Positions 26,024-34,653 of a stretch of DNA of 64,000 nt are shown one piece after another (the first letter of the stretch is position 1; every line of letters starts with the position of its first letter). The DNA comes from Clostridiales bacterium (lineage in GTDB: Bacteria > Bacillota > Clostridia > Christensenellales > CAG-138), in NCBI GenBank assembly GCA_024691085.1, contig JAILNX010000018.1, positions 92,591-156,590 on the forward strand, given 5' to 3'. Made by a program: the position numbers and the translations under genes. The notes beneath the pieces are model-generated. The model was not told the origin of the DNA and did not search any database. It was given only the letters and a program-made list of their open reading frames with translations.

Positions 26024-27994
26024 TCAGAGGAGCGCTTCGGCGGCCTCTTTGATCGCCTCCGCGTTTATTGCGAACTTCTCGAACAGCTTGCCTGCGGGAG
26101 CCGACGCGCCGAAGGACTTCATCGAAACGAGCCTGCCGTCGAGACCCAGGTATTTATTAAAGCTCATGCCGCCGAGAGCCTCGGCCGCGACGCGGGCGCG
26201 GCAGCTGTTCGGAAGCACCTTCTCGCGGTAGTTCCACGGCTGCTCCTCGAAGAGCTCCATGCAGGGCATGGAAACGAGACGGACGTTGACGCCCTTAGCA
26301 GTAAGCTCGCCGTACGCCTTGAGCGCGGGCTCGACCTCGGAGCCGGAAGCCATTATGATGAGCTCAGGAAGCCCCTTCGAATCCCTTAAGATATAGCCGC
26401 CCTTCATGGCGTCCTCGCCCGTGCCCTCGATCTGCGGGAGGTTCTGCCTCGAAAGCGCGAGCACCGCGGGAGCCTTGAGCTTAAGTGCCGCAAGGTACGA
26501 CGCGCAGGTCTCCCTGCCGTCCGCGGGACGGAAGACGTAGGTGTTGGGAGTAGCCCTGAGCATATCGAGCTGCTCGATCGGCTGATGGGTGGGGCCGTCC
26601 TCGCCGACGCCGATGGAGTCGTGCGTCAGAACGTATATGACGTTCAGCCCCATGAGGGACGAAAGCCTCAGCGCAGGCTTCATGTAATCGGCGAACACGA
26701 GGAACGTCGCGCAGTACGGGCGGATCCCTCCGTAAAGCGCCATGCCGTTCGCTATCGCCGCCATCGCGAACTCGCGGATGCCGAAGTGGAAGTTCCTGCC
26801 GGCGGGATCTTCCTTCGAAAAGTCGGCGAACGCCTTCATATAGGTGAGGTTCGAGGGGCCGAGATCCGCCGAGCCGCCGATGAGATTCGGGAGCCTTTCG
26901 GTCAGGCGGGTAAGCATGATCTCGGAGCATTTCCTCGTCGCGAGCTTCGTGTCCTTATCGAACTCCCAGAGGGCTGGATCGCTCTCGCCGTGATCGAACT
27001 GGTCGTCGAGGAAGGCGTTAAGCTCGTACCAGAGCTCGGGGTACGCCTTCTTGTACTCATCCATGAGCCTGTCGTGCTCGGCGTGCATGGCCTTCGCGTT
27101 CTCGCGGAACGCGGCCATATGCGCGTAAACCTCGTCGGGGACGGTGAAATCGGGATGATCCCAGCCCATTTTTTCCTTATATATCCTGATGTTTTCCTCG
27201 CCGAGGGGGGAGCCGTGGCTCGAAGCGGAGCCCTGCTTCGGAGTGCCCTCCGCGATATTGGTGTTCACGATTATGAGCGAGGGGCGGCTCTTGTCGGCCT
27301 TCGCCTCGGCGATCGCCTTTTCGACGGCGTCCGTGTCCTCGCCCGAGGCGACCTCGATCACCTGCCAGCCGTAGGCCTCGAAGCGCTTGCCCACGTCCTC
27401 GGTGAAAGCTATGTCCGTGGAGCCCTCGATGGTGATCCTGTTCCTGTCATAGAGCGCGATGAGCTTGCCGAGCCCTAAAGTGCCCGCGAGCGAAGCCGCC
27501 TCGGAAGCCACGCCCTCCATCATGCAGCCGTCGCCCATGAGGGTGTAGGTGTAGTTGTCGATCACGTTGAAGCCATCGCGGTCGAAGCGGGCGGCAAGAT
27601 GCCTCTCCGCCATCGCCATGCCGACCGCCATAGCGAAGCCCTGGCCGAGAGGGCCGGTGGTCGCCTCGATGCCGGGGATATGACCGAACTCGGGATGGCC
27701 CGCGGTTTTGGCGCCGAGCTGACGGAAATCCTTGATGTCGTCCATCGAAACGGGATAGCCGAAGATATGCATGAGCGAATAGAGCAGCATGGAAGCGTGC
27801 CCGGCGCTCAAAATGAAGCGGTCGCGTCCCTGCCACTTGGGATCCGCGGGATCGTGCCGCATGTTTTTCCATAGGGTGTATGCCATCGGAGCCGCGCCCA
27901 CGGCCATGCCGGGGTGTCCGCTCTTAGCCTTCTGGATCGCGTCCAGAGAAAGCATCCTCATACTCGTTACCGCAAGTTTGTCGATTTTTTCCAT
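26024..27994 (-). CDS. tkt: transketolase
   Basis: TPP-dependent transfer of two-carbon ketol units in the pentose phosphate pathway. It has 656 residues, full length, with all three domains. SGHPGMAVGAAPMAY at the N-terminus, TPP motif GDGCMMEGVASEA ending near the NN-like LIALYDRN, the transketolase signature GVGEDGPTHQPIEQ and SRQNLPQIEGTG follow. GGAGGGGAC precedes the ATG. It is the first gene of a minus-strand operon with lepA, hemW, the HAD gene and the cysteine-rich gene, under a strong promoter. Confidence 0.98.
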   Translation of the reverse strand: MEKIDKLAVTSMRMLSLDAIQKAKSGHPGMAVGAAPMAYTLWKNMRHDPADPKWQGRDRFILSAGHASMLLYSLMHIFGYPVSMDDIKDFRQLGAKTAGHPEFGHIPGIEATTGPLGQGFAMAVGMAMAERHLAARFDRDGFNVIDNYTYTLMGDGCMMEGVASEAASLAGTLGLGKLIALYDRNRITIEGSTDIAFTEDVGKRFEAYGWQVIEVASGEDTDAVEKAIAEAKADKSRPSLIIVNTNIAEGTPKQGSASSHGSPLGEENIRIYKEKMGWDHPDFTVPDEVYAHMAAFRENAKAMHAEHDRLMDEYKKAYPELWYELNAFLDDQFDHGESDPALWEFDKDTKLATRKCSEIMLTRLTERLPNLIGGSADLGPSNLTYMKAFADFSKEDPAGRNFHFGIREFAMAAIANGMALYGGIRPYCATFLVFADYMKPALRLSSLMGLNVIYVLTHDSIGVGEDGPTHQPIEQLDMLRATPNTYVFRPADGRETCASYLAALKLKAPAVLALSRQNLPQIEGTGEDAMKGGYILRDSKGLPELIIMASGSEVEPALKAYGELTAKGVNVRLVSMPCMELFEEQPWNYREKVLPNSCRARVAAEALGGMSFNKYLGLDGRLVSMKSFGASAPAGKLFEKFAINAEAIKEAAEALL

Positions 27995-28054
27995 TTGTTG
28001 TCCCCTCCGATAAAAAACTTGTAATGGTTTTGAACCACATAATCTCCTATTATT

Positions 28055-28083
28055 ATTGTACCATATTCCCGCGCAGGTTTCAA
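28055..28083 (-). promoter_or_regulatory. sigma-A promoter of tkt operon
   Basis: Minus strand TTGAAA (28078-28083), 17-bp spacer, TACAAT (28055-28060). Confidence 0.82.
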
Positions 28084-28104
28084 GGCGGTGAATGAGTAAT
28101 GAAA

Positions 28105-28126
28105 AAACTCCGCGTTGGCGGAGTTT
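28105..28126 (-). terminator. terminator after glycosyltransferase gene
   Basis: Minus-strand AAACTCCGC / GCGGAGTTT (28118-28126 with 28105-28113) followed by a T-run, about 42 bp after the glycosyltransferase stop. Confidence 0.85.
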
Positions 28127-28167
28127 CTGCCAAAATTATTCTTTTTTAAGTTTTAAGTCTTAAGTAT

Positions 28168-29466
28168 TCATTCAAGTATCCGCTCCGCCTCGGGACGCTC
28201 CTCGATGCTCGCGAGCGATACAGAGTGATCGATCGGCTTCCACCTGGGGTTCACGAAAAGCGACTCGATCGCGATGGGGATATAGGTCATCATGAAAAGC
28301 GGCAGGGTGAAGATAGACGCGATCTTTCTCCCCTTCGTCGCCCTGATCTTCTTCCATTCGGTGACGCACGAGACGAGTCCGATCACGAACACCGCCTGGA
28401 CGGCGCCGAAGAGCACCTGCAATATCGACAGGATCTGCTTTAAGAGGTCTCCGCCCATCACGATGATCACTATCGCTGCGACGAGGTTCACGCCGACCGA
28501 AACCGTCGTCAATAGGAACGCGGGGAGTATGCTCATCGCCATGTCGTAGCAGGAGAAGTTCCCGCGGAACATGCCCTTGATGAGCTTCCAGCCGTACCTT
28601 TTAAGCACCTGGAGATAGCCCCTTGACCAGCGGAGCCTCTGCCTCCACGACTGGCAGAGCGTGCTCGTCTGCTCGTCGAACACCTCGGCCTCGGGACAGT
28701 AGGCGATCTTCCTGCCCCTTATTATCTGATCGGAGGAGAACTCCGTATCCTCGACGAGGGTGTGATAGGGCCATCCGCCCAGCTCGTCCGCAACCTTTTT
28801 CGAGAAGAAGAAGCCGGTGCCGGTCACGGTGCAGCTCAATCCCAGAAGGCTCCTCGTGTGGTTCATGTAGCGGTTCTCGCGCATGTACCAGAGCCCGTTG
28901 CCCGCGCTGATCCAGCTGTCGCCGTAGTTCTTGCTGTTGCGGTAGCACATGACGATGTCGTGCCCCTCGGCGATCGTGTGATCCATGTTTTTGATGAAAT
29001 CGGGAGTCAGGATATTGTCCGCGTCGAACACGAAATAGCCGTCGAATACGTCGCCGTGATCGCGCCAGATGTTCTTTAAAAGCATGTCGAGCGCGTAGCC
29101 CTTGCCGACGAGCGAGGTGTTATGCCTCTCGTAAACGTTCGCGCCGAGCTCCCTTGAGACAAAAGCGGTGCCGTCCGTGCAGTTGTCAGCCATTACGAAG
29201 ATCGAAACGGAGCCCGAATCATAGGTCTGCGTTTTGATGCTCCTTATAAGATCGGGTATTACCCTCTCCTCGTTCCTCGCGCAGATGAGTACGGCGTAGT
29301 CGTTGGTCGTGCTCCTGACTTCCTTTTTCGGCTGCTTCCGCTGCTTGCTGACAAGTATCCAGTAAAGGGGCATATAGGCATACTGGTAGAAGTAGAATAC
29401 CGAAAAAACTATCATTATGACGATATTGAAAACTTTCAGATATTCCGGAAGCTGCTCAATTGTCAT
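28168..29466 (-). CDS. membrane glycosyltransferase family 2 (processive type)
   Basis: A 432-residue GT2 enzyme of cellulose-synthase/hyaluronan-synthase-like type. One N-terminal membrane segment (VFNIVIMIVFSVFYFYQYAYM), a cytoplasmic GT-A domain with LICARNEERVI, MADNCTDGT and the metal-binding FDADN, an acceptor region TLVEDTEFSS, and QRLRWSRG (the QxxRW motif of processive enzymes), then three to four C-terminal membrane segments. It likely makes or extends a cell-surface polysaccharide. The frame stays open 27 codons further, but that TTG start coincides with the -35 box of the promoter, so ATG 29466 is chosen. Confidence 0.88.
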   Translation of the reverse strand: MTIEQLPEYLKVFNIVIMIVFSVFYFYQYAYMPLYWILVSKQRKQPKKEVRSTTNDYAVLICARNEERVIPDLIRSIKTQTYDSGSVSIFVMADNCTDGTAFVSRELGANVYERHNTSLVGKGYALDMLLKNIWRDHGDVFDGYFVFDADNILTPDFIKNMDHTIAEGHDIVMCYRNSKNYGDSWISAGNGLWYMRENRYMNHTRSLLGLSCTVTGTGFFFSKKVADELGGWPYHTLVEDTEFSSDQIIRGRKIAYCPEAEVFDEQTSTLCQSWRQRLRWSRGYLQVLKRYGWKLIKGMFRGNFSCYDMAMSILPAFLLTTVSVGVNLVAAIVIIVMGGDLLKQILSILQVLFGAVQAVFVIGLVSCVTEWKKIRATKGRKIASIFTLPLFMMTYIPIAIESLFVNPRWKPIDHSVSLASIEERPEAERILE

Positions 29467-29518
29467 TCGTATCAATACCTTTCGAGTACGGTCGTCGCTC
29501 TTTACGAGCGTATTATTT

Positions 29519-29547
29519 ATGTTAATACACTCACCTATGTTTGTCAA
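29519..29547 (-). promoter_or_regulatory. sigma-A promoter of glycosyltransferase
   Basis: Minus strand TTGACA (29542-29547), 17-bp spacer, TAACAT (29519-29524), about 52 nt before the chosen ATG. Confidence 0.75.
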
Positions 29548-29582
29548 GCGTATGGAGCCCTTTCCCGATAATATAATAGAGC

Positions 29583-29611
29583 TTGACAGATAAGAACAAA
29601 TGTGCTATAAT
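29583..29611 (+). promoter_or_regulatory. orphan consensus sigma-A promoter on plus strand
   Basis: Exact TTGACA (29583-29588), 17-bp spacer, TATAAT (29606-29611). It points into the AT-rich repeat region and then antisense into the malic enzyme gene; no plus-strand coding gene lies downstream before 33811. Confidence 0.6.
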
Positions 29612-29666
29612 ATTAATATAATAATAATATTTATTTTTATTTTATGTTTAATATTATAGTATTATT

Positions 29667-29761
29667 TCTATAGATTCTATAGAAAAAGAGAATAAATAGA
29701 ATCTATAGATTCTATAGAAAAAGAGGATAAATAGAATCTATAGATTCTATAGAAAAAGAGG
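29667..29761. repeat. 35-bp AT-rich tandem repeat, 2.7 copies
   Basis: Units at 29667-29701, 29702-29736 and 29737-29761 (partial, 25 bp). Copies one and two differ at one position (GAGAATAAA versus GAGGATAAA). Each unit holds two copies of the palindrome TCTATAGA, and across each full unit boundary runs a perfect 20-bp palindrome ATAGAATCTATAGATTCTAT. It lies in a strongly AT-rich 29548-29755 stretch, unlike the GC-rich surroundings. The rest of the 29467-29796 gap holds two promoters and the malic enzyme terminator. Confidence 0.9.
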
Positions 29762-29778
29762 AGCTTTACGCCCCTCTT
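29753..29778 (-). terminator. terminator of glpK-dehydrogenase-malic enzyme operon
   Basis: Minus-strand hairpin AAGAGGGGC / GCTCCTCTT (29770-29778 with 29756-29764, one G-T pair), T-run on the 3' side. Its T-run side is also the last partial copy of the 35-bp repeat. Confidence 0.8.
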
Positions 29779-29796
29779 CGGTAAAACGGAATTCCG

Positions 29797-30972
29797 TCAG
29801 ATCCTCGCGACTCCGCTCTTTCTCGCCGCTTCCGCGACAGCCGCGGCAACAGCCTTGCCCACCCTCTTGTCGAAGGCCTTGGGGATGATGTAGTCGGGAG
29901 AGAGCTCCTCGTCGGAGATGAGTGATGCGAGCGCGTGCGCCGCCGCGATCTTCATCTCGTCGTTGATGTCGCTCGCGCGGACGTCGAACGTACCGCGGAA
30001 GATGCCCGGGAACGCGAGAACGTTATTGATCTGGTTGGGATAATCGCTCCTGCCGGTCGCGATGACCTTGGCTCCGCCCGCCTTGGCGTCGTCGGGGAAG
30101 ATCTCGGGAGTGGGGTTCGCGCAGGCGAACACGATCGCGTCCTTCGCCATCGTCCTGACCATATCGACGGTGACGGTGTTCGGCGCGGAAACGCCGATGA
30201 ACACGTCGGCGCCCTTGAGCGCGTCGGCAAGCGTGCCCTGCTTCCCCTCGAGGTTGGTGACGAGCGCCATCTCCTCCTTGATGGGGTTCATGCCCTTTTC
30301 GCGTCCCTTATAGATGATGCCGGTGCGGTCGCAGAGGGTGATGTTCTTAACGCCCGACGAGAGAAGGAGCCTCGCGATCGCGATCGAAGCCGCGCCGGCG
30401 CCGTTGATGACGACCCTGATCTCGTCCATCTTCTTGCCGACGACCTTGGTCGCGTTCATGAGTCCCGCGAGGGTGATGACGGCGGTTCCGTGCTGATCGT
30501 CGTGGAAGATGGGGATATCGCATTTTTCCTTGAGCTTCTTTTCGATCTCGAAGCACCTCGGAGCCGCGATGTCCTCGAGGTTGACGCCGCCGAAGCTGCC
30601 GGAGATGAGGTAGATGGTGTTTACGATCTCGTCAACGTCCTTGCTCTTTATGCAGAGAGGGAACGCGTCGACGCCGCCGAAGGTCTTAAAGAGGACGCAC
30701 TTGCCCTCCATTACGGGCATGCCCGCCTCGGGGCCGATGTCGCCGAGGCCGAGCACCGCGGTGCCGTCCGTTACAACGAGGCAGAGATTGTGGCGGCGGG
30801 TGAGCTCATAGCTTAAGTTAACGTCCTTCTGTATCTCGAGGCAGGGCTGAGCCACGCCCGGGGTGTACGCGAGGGAGAGATCCTCCTTGGTCTCGACGGG
30901 CACGGTCGCAACGACCTCGATCTTGCCCTTCCATTCGCCGTGAAGGCGTAAAGATTCTTTTGCGTAATCCAT
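29797..30972 (-). CDS. malic enzyme (NAD(P)-dependent)
   Basis: Oxidative decarboxylation of malate to pyruvate and CO2. It has 391 residues, the short prokaryotic form without the C-terminal phosphotransacetylase-like domain of MaeB. N-terminal catalytic region with SLAYTPGVAQPC (catalytic Tyr) and VTDGTAVLGLGDIGP; metal-binding Asp/Glu in PIFHDDQHGTAVI; NAD(P)-binding VINGAGAASIAIARLL; and FACANPTPEIFPDDA. AAGGAGATATAACC precedes the ATG. It is the last gene of a minus-strand operon, 16 bp after the malate/lactate dehydrogenase. Cofactor preference cannot be read from sequence alone. Confidence 0.95.
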   Translation of the reverse strand: MDYAKESLRLHGEWKGKIEVVATVPVETKEDLSLAYTPGVAQPCLEIQKDVNLSYELTRRHNLCLVVTDGTAVLGLGDIGPEAGMPVMEGKCVLFKTFGGVDAFPLCIKSKDVDEIVNTIYLISGSFGGVNLEDIAAPRCFEIEKKLKEKCDIPIFHDDQHGTAVITLAGLMNATKVVGKKMDEIRVVINGAGAASIAIARLLLSSGVKNITLCDRTGIIYKGREKGMNPIKEEMALVTNLEGKQGTLADALKGADVFIGVSAPNTVTVDMVRTMAKDAIVFACANPTPEIFPDDAKAGGAKVIATGRSDYPNQINNVLAFPGIFRGTFDVRASDINDEMKIAAAHALASLISDEELSPDYIIPKAFDKRVGKAVAAAVAEAARKSGVARI

Positions 30973-30988
30973 GGTTATATCTCCTTAA

Positions 30989-32104
30989 TTATTTCTCGAA
31001 ATCGAACTTGAACGGAAGCTCGTACCAGTCGCGGACGGTGGTGAGATCCTTCTGGACGCCTTCGCCCACGGGAACGCCCTTATCCTTCCTGTCGAGCCAC
31101 ATGAGGTATTCCTTCTCGCCCGCGGTGTAGATGCGGTCGCGTCCCGGCGCCTTTTGGCTTGCGCGGAGCTCGCGGAGGATACTGCCGCAGGTCGTCCTGA
31201 ACGTCTCCTGACCCATGAACGCGTCGGGATCGACGACGAGGAACCAGTGACCGAGGTGATACGGACGCTTGTTGCCGTTCTCGTCCACGCCGGTGAGCAT
31301 CTTAAGATAGCTTCCCGCCTGGAGCGCCGCGGAGAGCACCTCGACGACGGTCGCGTAGCCGTAGCCCTTGTATCCCGCGAGATCGTCGTTTATGCCGCCG
31401 AGGGGAGCGAGCGCCGCGGTTCCGGCGGTAAGATCCTTAAGTATCTCGACCGAATCGGTCAGCGCCTCGCCGTTATGCCCGATGACCATGCCCGCGGGGG
31501 TGTCCTTGCCGTTCCTCGCGAAGTACTCGATCTTGCCCCTCTGGGTGATACTGGTCGCGCAGTCGATGACGAAGGGGAACTCCTCGTCCGTGGGAAGACC
31601 GATCGTAAGGGGGTTGGTGCCGAGCATGTTCTCTACGCCGAATGTGGGAGCGATCGACGGCCTCGCGTTCGTGCCGGTCATGCCGATCATGCCCTGCTTC
31701 GTAGCCATCGTTACCCAGTAGCCCGCTATGCCGTAATGCGAGGAATTCCTGATCGCGCCCATGGCGAGGCCGTACTTCTTCGCCTTCTCGATGAGCTTCT
31801 CCATCATGTGATAGGAGGCGACCATGCCCATGCCGTCGTGCGCGTCGGTGACCATGGTGGTGGGAGTCTCTTTAAGCACCTCGATCTCGGTAACGGGGTT
31901 CAGGATGCCCGCGCGGATGCGGTCGATATAGATGGGTTTGAAGCGGTTGCAGCCGTGGCTCTCGATGCCGCGGCGGTCGGACTCCATGAGCACGTCGGCG
32001 CAGATCGCGGCGTCCTCCTCGGGGAGGCCTATAGCCTTGAACGCGGCGCGCATGAAGTCGCCGATAAGCTGCCATGAAACATAAGGACGGGTTTCGTTGA
32101 TCAT
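30989..32104 (-). CDS. malate/L-lactate dehydrogenase family oxidoreductase (Ldh_2 type)
   Basis: A 371-residue NAD(P)-dependent oxidoreductase of the Ldh_2 (type-2 malate/L-lactate dehydrogenase, YiaK/AllD/ComC) family, which is unrelated to classical LDH/MDH. Seen: SDRRGIESHGCNRFKPIYIDRI with the catalytic His of SHG, RNSSHYGIAGYWV, TGTNARPSIAPTFG, LGTNPLTIGLPT, and DLAGYKGYGYATVVEVLSAAL. The true substrate could be malate, lactate or another 2-hydroxyacid. Its place between glpK (31 bp) and malic enzyme (16 bp) makes malate a fair guess. Confidence 0.92.
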   Translation of the reverse strand: MINETRPYVSWQLIGDFMRAAFKAIGLPEEDAAICADVLMESDRRGIESHGCNRFKPIYIDRIRAGILNPVTEIEVLKETPTTMVTDAHDGMGMVASYHMMEKLIEKAKKYGLAMGAIRNSSHYGIAGYWVTMATKQGMIGMTGTNARPSIAPTFGVENMLGTNPLTIGLPTDEEFPFVIDCATSITQRGKIEYFARNGKDTPAGMVIGHNGEALTDSVEILKDLTAGTAALAPLGGINDDLAGYKGYGYATVVEVLSAALQAGSYLKMLTGVDENGNKRPYHLGHWFLVVDPDAFMGQETFRTTCGSILRELRASQKAPGRDRIYTAGEKEYLMWLDRKDKGVPVGEGVQKDLTTVRDWYELPFKFDFEK

Positions 32105-32135
32105 TTTTCTATGATTCCTTTCGAAGTATTTTTCA

Positions 32136-33638
32136 TCAGTTTGACCAGTTTCTCGAACGGCCTACCGCTCTCTGCCACTCGGCGTAGCGCCTGCCGCGCT
32201 GATCCTCGTTGATCTGGGGAGTGAATATCCTTTCGACCTTGCGGTTCTTTTCGATATCGTCAAGATCCTTCCAGAAGCCGGTATGGAGCCCCGCAAGGTA
32301 TGCGGCGCCGAGAGCCGTGGTCTCGACGACCGCGGGACGGTTTATCGCGACGCCGAGCATATCGGACTGGATCTGCATCAGTATGTTGGAGACGCTCGCC
32401 CCGCCGTCGACGCGCAGCTCCGACAGCTTGAAGCCGACGTCGTCCTCCATCGCCGTGATGAGGTCCTTTACCTGATACGCGATCGAATCGAGCACCGCCC
32501 TGGCGATATGCGCCGCGGTAGTCGCCCTCGTTATGCCGACCATGGTGCCCCTCGCGTACATATCCCAGTACGGCGCGCCGAGTCCCGTGAACGCCGGAAC
32601 GAGTATCACGCCGCCCGCGTTTTCGACGCTCTCCGCGAGTATGTTCACCTCGGGAGCGGACTTTATGAGCCCGAGTCCGTCGCGCAGCCACTTTATCACG
32701 CTGCCGGCGTTGAACACGCTGCCCTCGAGCGCGTACTCCACCTTGCCGCCGAGTCCCCACGCGACCGTCGAAACGAGTCCGTTCCTCGAACGCATGCTGG
32801 TCTCGCCCGTGTTCATCATAAGGAAGCAGCCCGTGCCGTAGGTGTTCTTCGCCTGTCCCTTCGAGAAGCAGGCCTGCCCGAACAGCGCCGCCTGCTGGTC
32901 GCCCGCGACGCCCGATATCGGTATGCCGACGAGGGACTCGAGTCCCGTGATCCCGGGAGCGACCGTGCCGAAATCGCCCGACGACGGCCTTGCCTCGGGC
33001 ATCATGCACTTCGGTATGCCGAGAGTGTTCAGTATCTTATCGTCCCATTCGAGGCGGTCGATGTCGAAGAGCATCGTGCGCGAGGCGTTCGAGTAATCCG
33101 TCGCGTGCACCCTGCCGCCCGTAAGCCACCAGATGAGCCAGGTGTCGATCGTGCCGAAGAGGAGATCGCCCCTCTCCGCCTTCTCCCTCGCGCCCTCGAC
33201 GTTGTCGAGTATCCACTTGATCTTCGTCGCGGAGAAATAGGCGTCGATCAGAAGCCCCGTGTGCTCGGTGACGTAGTCGGAAAGTCCCGACGCGATAAGC
33301 TTTTCGCAGATGTCCGCCGTGCGCCTGCACTGCCAGACGATCGCGTTGTAGACGGGCTTGCCCGTATTTCTGTCCCAGACGACCGTGGTCTCGCGCTGGT
33401 TGGTGATGCCTATCGCGGCGATCCTGTCGGCGGTTATCTCCCCCGCCTCCATGGCGGCGGTGATCGCAAGCTTCTGGCTCCTCAATATTTCGACGGGATC
33501 GTGCTCGACCCAGCCGTCCTTAGGATAATACTGTTTGAACTCAAGCTGAGCGGTGCCGTGTATGCCGCCTGACCTGTCAAAGAATATCGCCCTCGAGCTG
33601 GTCGTGCCCTGGTCGAGAGCAAGCACGTATTTTTCCAT
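32136..33638 (-). CDS. glpK: glycerol kinase
   Basis: Phosphorylates glycerol to sn-glycerol 3-phosphate with ATP. It has 500 residues, the normal length. FGGY family: N-terminal [25 protein letters not shown]-like [42 protein letters not shown], and [17 protein letters not shown]. The frame allows a GTG two codons upstream (33644), but GGGAGGT lies only 2 nt from that codon and 8 nt from ATG 33638, so the ATG is chosen. First gene of the operon; no glpF or glpD/glpO is nearby. Confidence 0.97.
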   Translation of the reverse strand: MEKYVLALDQGTTSSRAIFFDRSGGIHGTAQLEFKQYYPKDGWVEHDPVEILRSQKLAITAAMEAGEITADRIAAIGITNQRETTVVWDRNTGKPVYNAIVWQCRRTADICEKLIASGLSDYVTEHTGLLIDAYFSATKIKWILDNVEGAREKAERGDLLFGTIDTWLIWWLTGGRVHATDYSNASRTMLFDIDRLEWDDKILNTLGIPKCMMPEARPSSGDFGTVAPGITGLESLVGIPISGVAGDQQAALFGQACFSKGQAKNTYGTGCFLMMNTGETSMRSRNGLVSTVAWGLGGKVEYALEGSVFNAGSVIKWLRDGLGLIKSAPEVNILAESVENAGGVILVPAFTGLGAPYWDMYARGTMVGITRATTAAHIARAVLDSIAYQVKDLITAMEDDVGFKLSELRVDGGASVSNILMQIQSDMLGVAINRPAVVETTALGAAYLAGLHTGFWKDLDDIEKNRKVERIFTPQINEDQRGRRYAEWQRAVGRSRNWSN

Positions 33639-33663
33639 TCGCACATACCTCCCATTGTATGTA

Positions 33664-33693
33664 ATTATAGTATATAAAGCTCCCCCAAGTCAA
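33664..33693 (-). promoter_or_regulatory. sigma-A promoter of glpK operon
   Basis: Minus strand TTGACT (33688-33693), 18-bp spacer, TATAAT (33664-33669). A hairpin AAGGGCG / CGCCCTT (33692-33698 with 33713-33719) overlaps the upstream edge of the -35. Confidence 0.75.
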
Positions 33694-33743
33694 GGGCGGA
33701 AGGCGCTTTCGGCGCCCTTTATTTCGCGCGGGAACATTTCTTC

Positions 33744-33772
33744 TTGCCAAACGGGAGATTTAGGTTTATAAT
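33744..33772 (+). promoter_or_regulatory. sigma-A promoter of mreC-mreD-PBP2 operon
   Basis: TTGCCA (33744-33749), 17-bp spacer, TATAAT (33767-33772). Confidence 0.8.
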
Positions 33773-33810
33773 ATAAATGTAGAGATTTATGTTTCAAGGA
33801 GTATCCGCGC

Positions 33811-34653
33811 TTGAAGAAGTTTTTTTCGAACAAGCCCGTAATAATAATGATCGTCGCGGTGGTGCTTTTGCTGGTGGTCGCCTTCTTTTCCGCCGGCTCA
33901 CGCACCATTCCGTGGGTAGAGAGCGCCGTCGGCGCGGTCGTAAGGCCGGTGCAGACGTTCGCCTACAAGGCGTCGAGCGCCGTATCCGATTTCTTTAAGG
34001 AGCTGTTCAATTCGACCGACGCCGATCTTGAGGTGTCGCGCCTCCGCCAGGAGCTTGCGATGAACGAGCAGCTGAAGCTCGATTACGACGAGCTGCTCCT
34101 CGAGAACGAGCGGCTGAAGGCCCTCCTTAACTACGCGGGCGAGATAGGCGATTTAAAATACGTCACGGCGAGCGTCATCGGCAAGTCGAGCGGCGTATGG
34201 TTCGACGTCATCACGATCAACGCCGGGCGCAAGCAGGGCGTCGAGGTCGGTCAGCCCGTCATCTGCGGCGACGGTCTCGTAGGCATAGTCACGGACGTCG
34301 GCGCGAACTGGTCAAAGGTCATCGCTGCGATCGACTCCACCTTCACCGCGGCGGCCGCCGTCGAGAGGACGCGCGACAACTGCATGGTGCGCGGCGTGTT
34401 CTCCTCCTCCGACCCCTCCGGCACTCTTGAGCTTTACTATCTGCCGACTGATCTTACCGACATCGTGCCGGGCGACGTCATCATGACGAGCGGGCTCGGC
34501 GGCATTTTCCCCAAGGGCATAAGGATCGGCACGGTCAGCGAGGTCATGCTCGATAAGGATTCCTCGGGCGTGAACGCCATCGTCACCCCTTCGGTCGACT
34601 TCATGCACCTTGAGGAGGTGCTCGTCATAATCGGGACGGGAGGCGAGGACTGA
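33811..34653 (+). CDS. mreC: cell shape-determining protein MreC
   Basis: Extracytoplasmic scaffold of the rod/elongasome complex. It has 280 residues: N-terminal membrane anchor (about 8-28, VIIMIVAVVLLLVVAFF), coiled coil (about 65-110, DLEVSRLRQELAMNEQ), then the beta-rich MreC domain with VIGKSSGVWFDVITINAGRKQGV and GLGGIFPKGIRIGTV. It begins with a TTG codon, supported by AAGGAG 10 nt upstream and the family N-terminus. It overlaps mreD by one base. mreB is not in this cluster. Confidence 0.95.
   Translation: MKKFFSNKPVIIMIVAVVLLLVVAFFSAGSRTIPWVESAVGAVVRPVQTFAYKASSAVSDFFKELFNSTDADLEVSRLRQELAMNEQLKLDYDELLLENERLKALLNYAGEIGDLKYVTASVIGKSSGVWFDVITINAGRKQGVEVGQPVICGDGLVGIVTDVGANWSKVIAAIDSTFTAAAAVERTRDNCMVRGVFSSSDPSGTLELYYLPTDLTDIVPGDVIMTSGLGGIFPKGIRIGTVSEVMLDKDSSGVNAIVTPSVDFMHLEEVLVIIGTGGED

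Noticed and set aside
29467..29547. Longer start (TTG 29547) for the processive glycosyltransferase
   Set aside because: The TTG is part of the TTGACA -35 box of the gene's own promoter.
29644..29673. Nine-codon open frame MFNIIVLFL after the orphan promoter
   Set aside because: No ribosome binding site and in AT-rich DNA where such frames are expected by chance.
32283..33572. Plus-strand open frame of 429 codons opposite glpK
   Set aside because: glpK is certain; the antisense translation has no recognisable motif or start signal.
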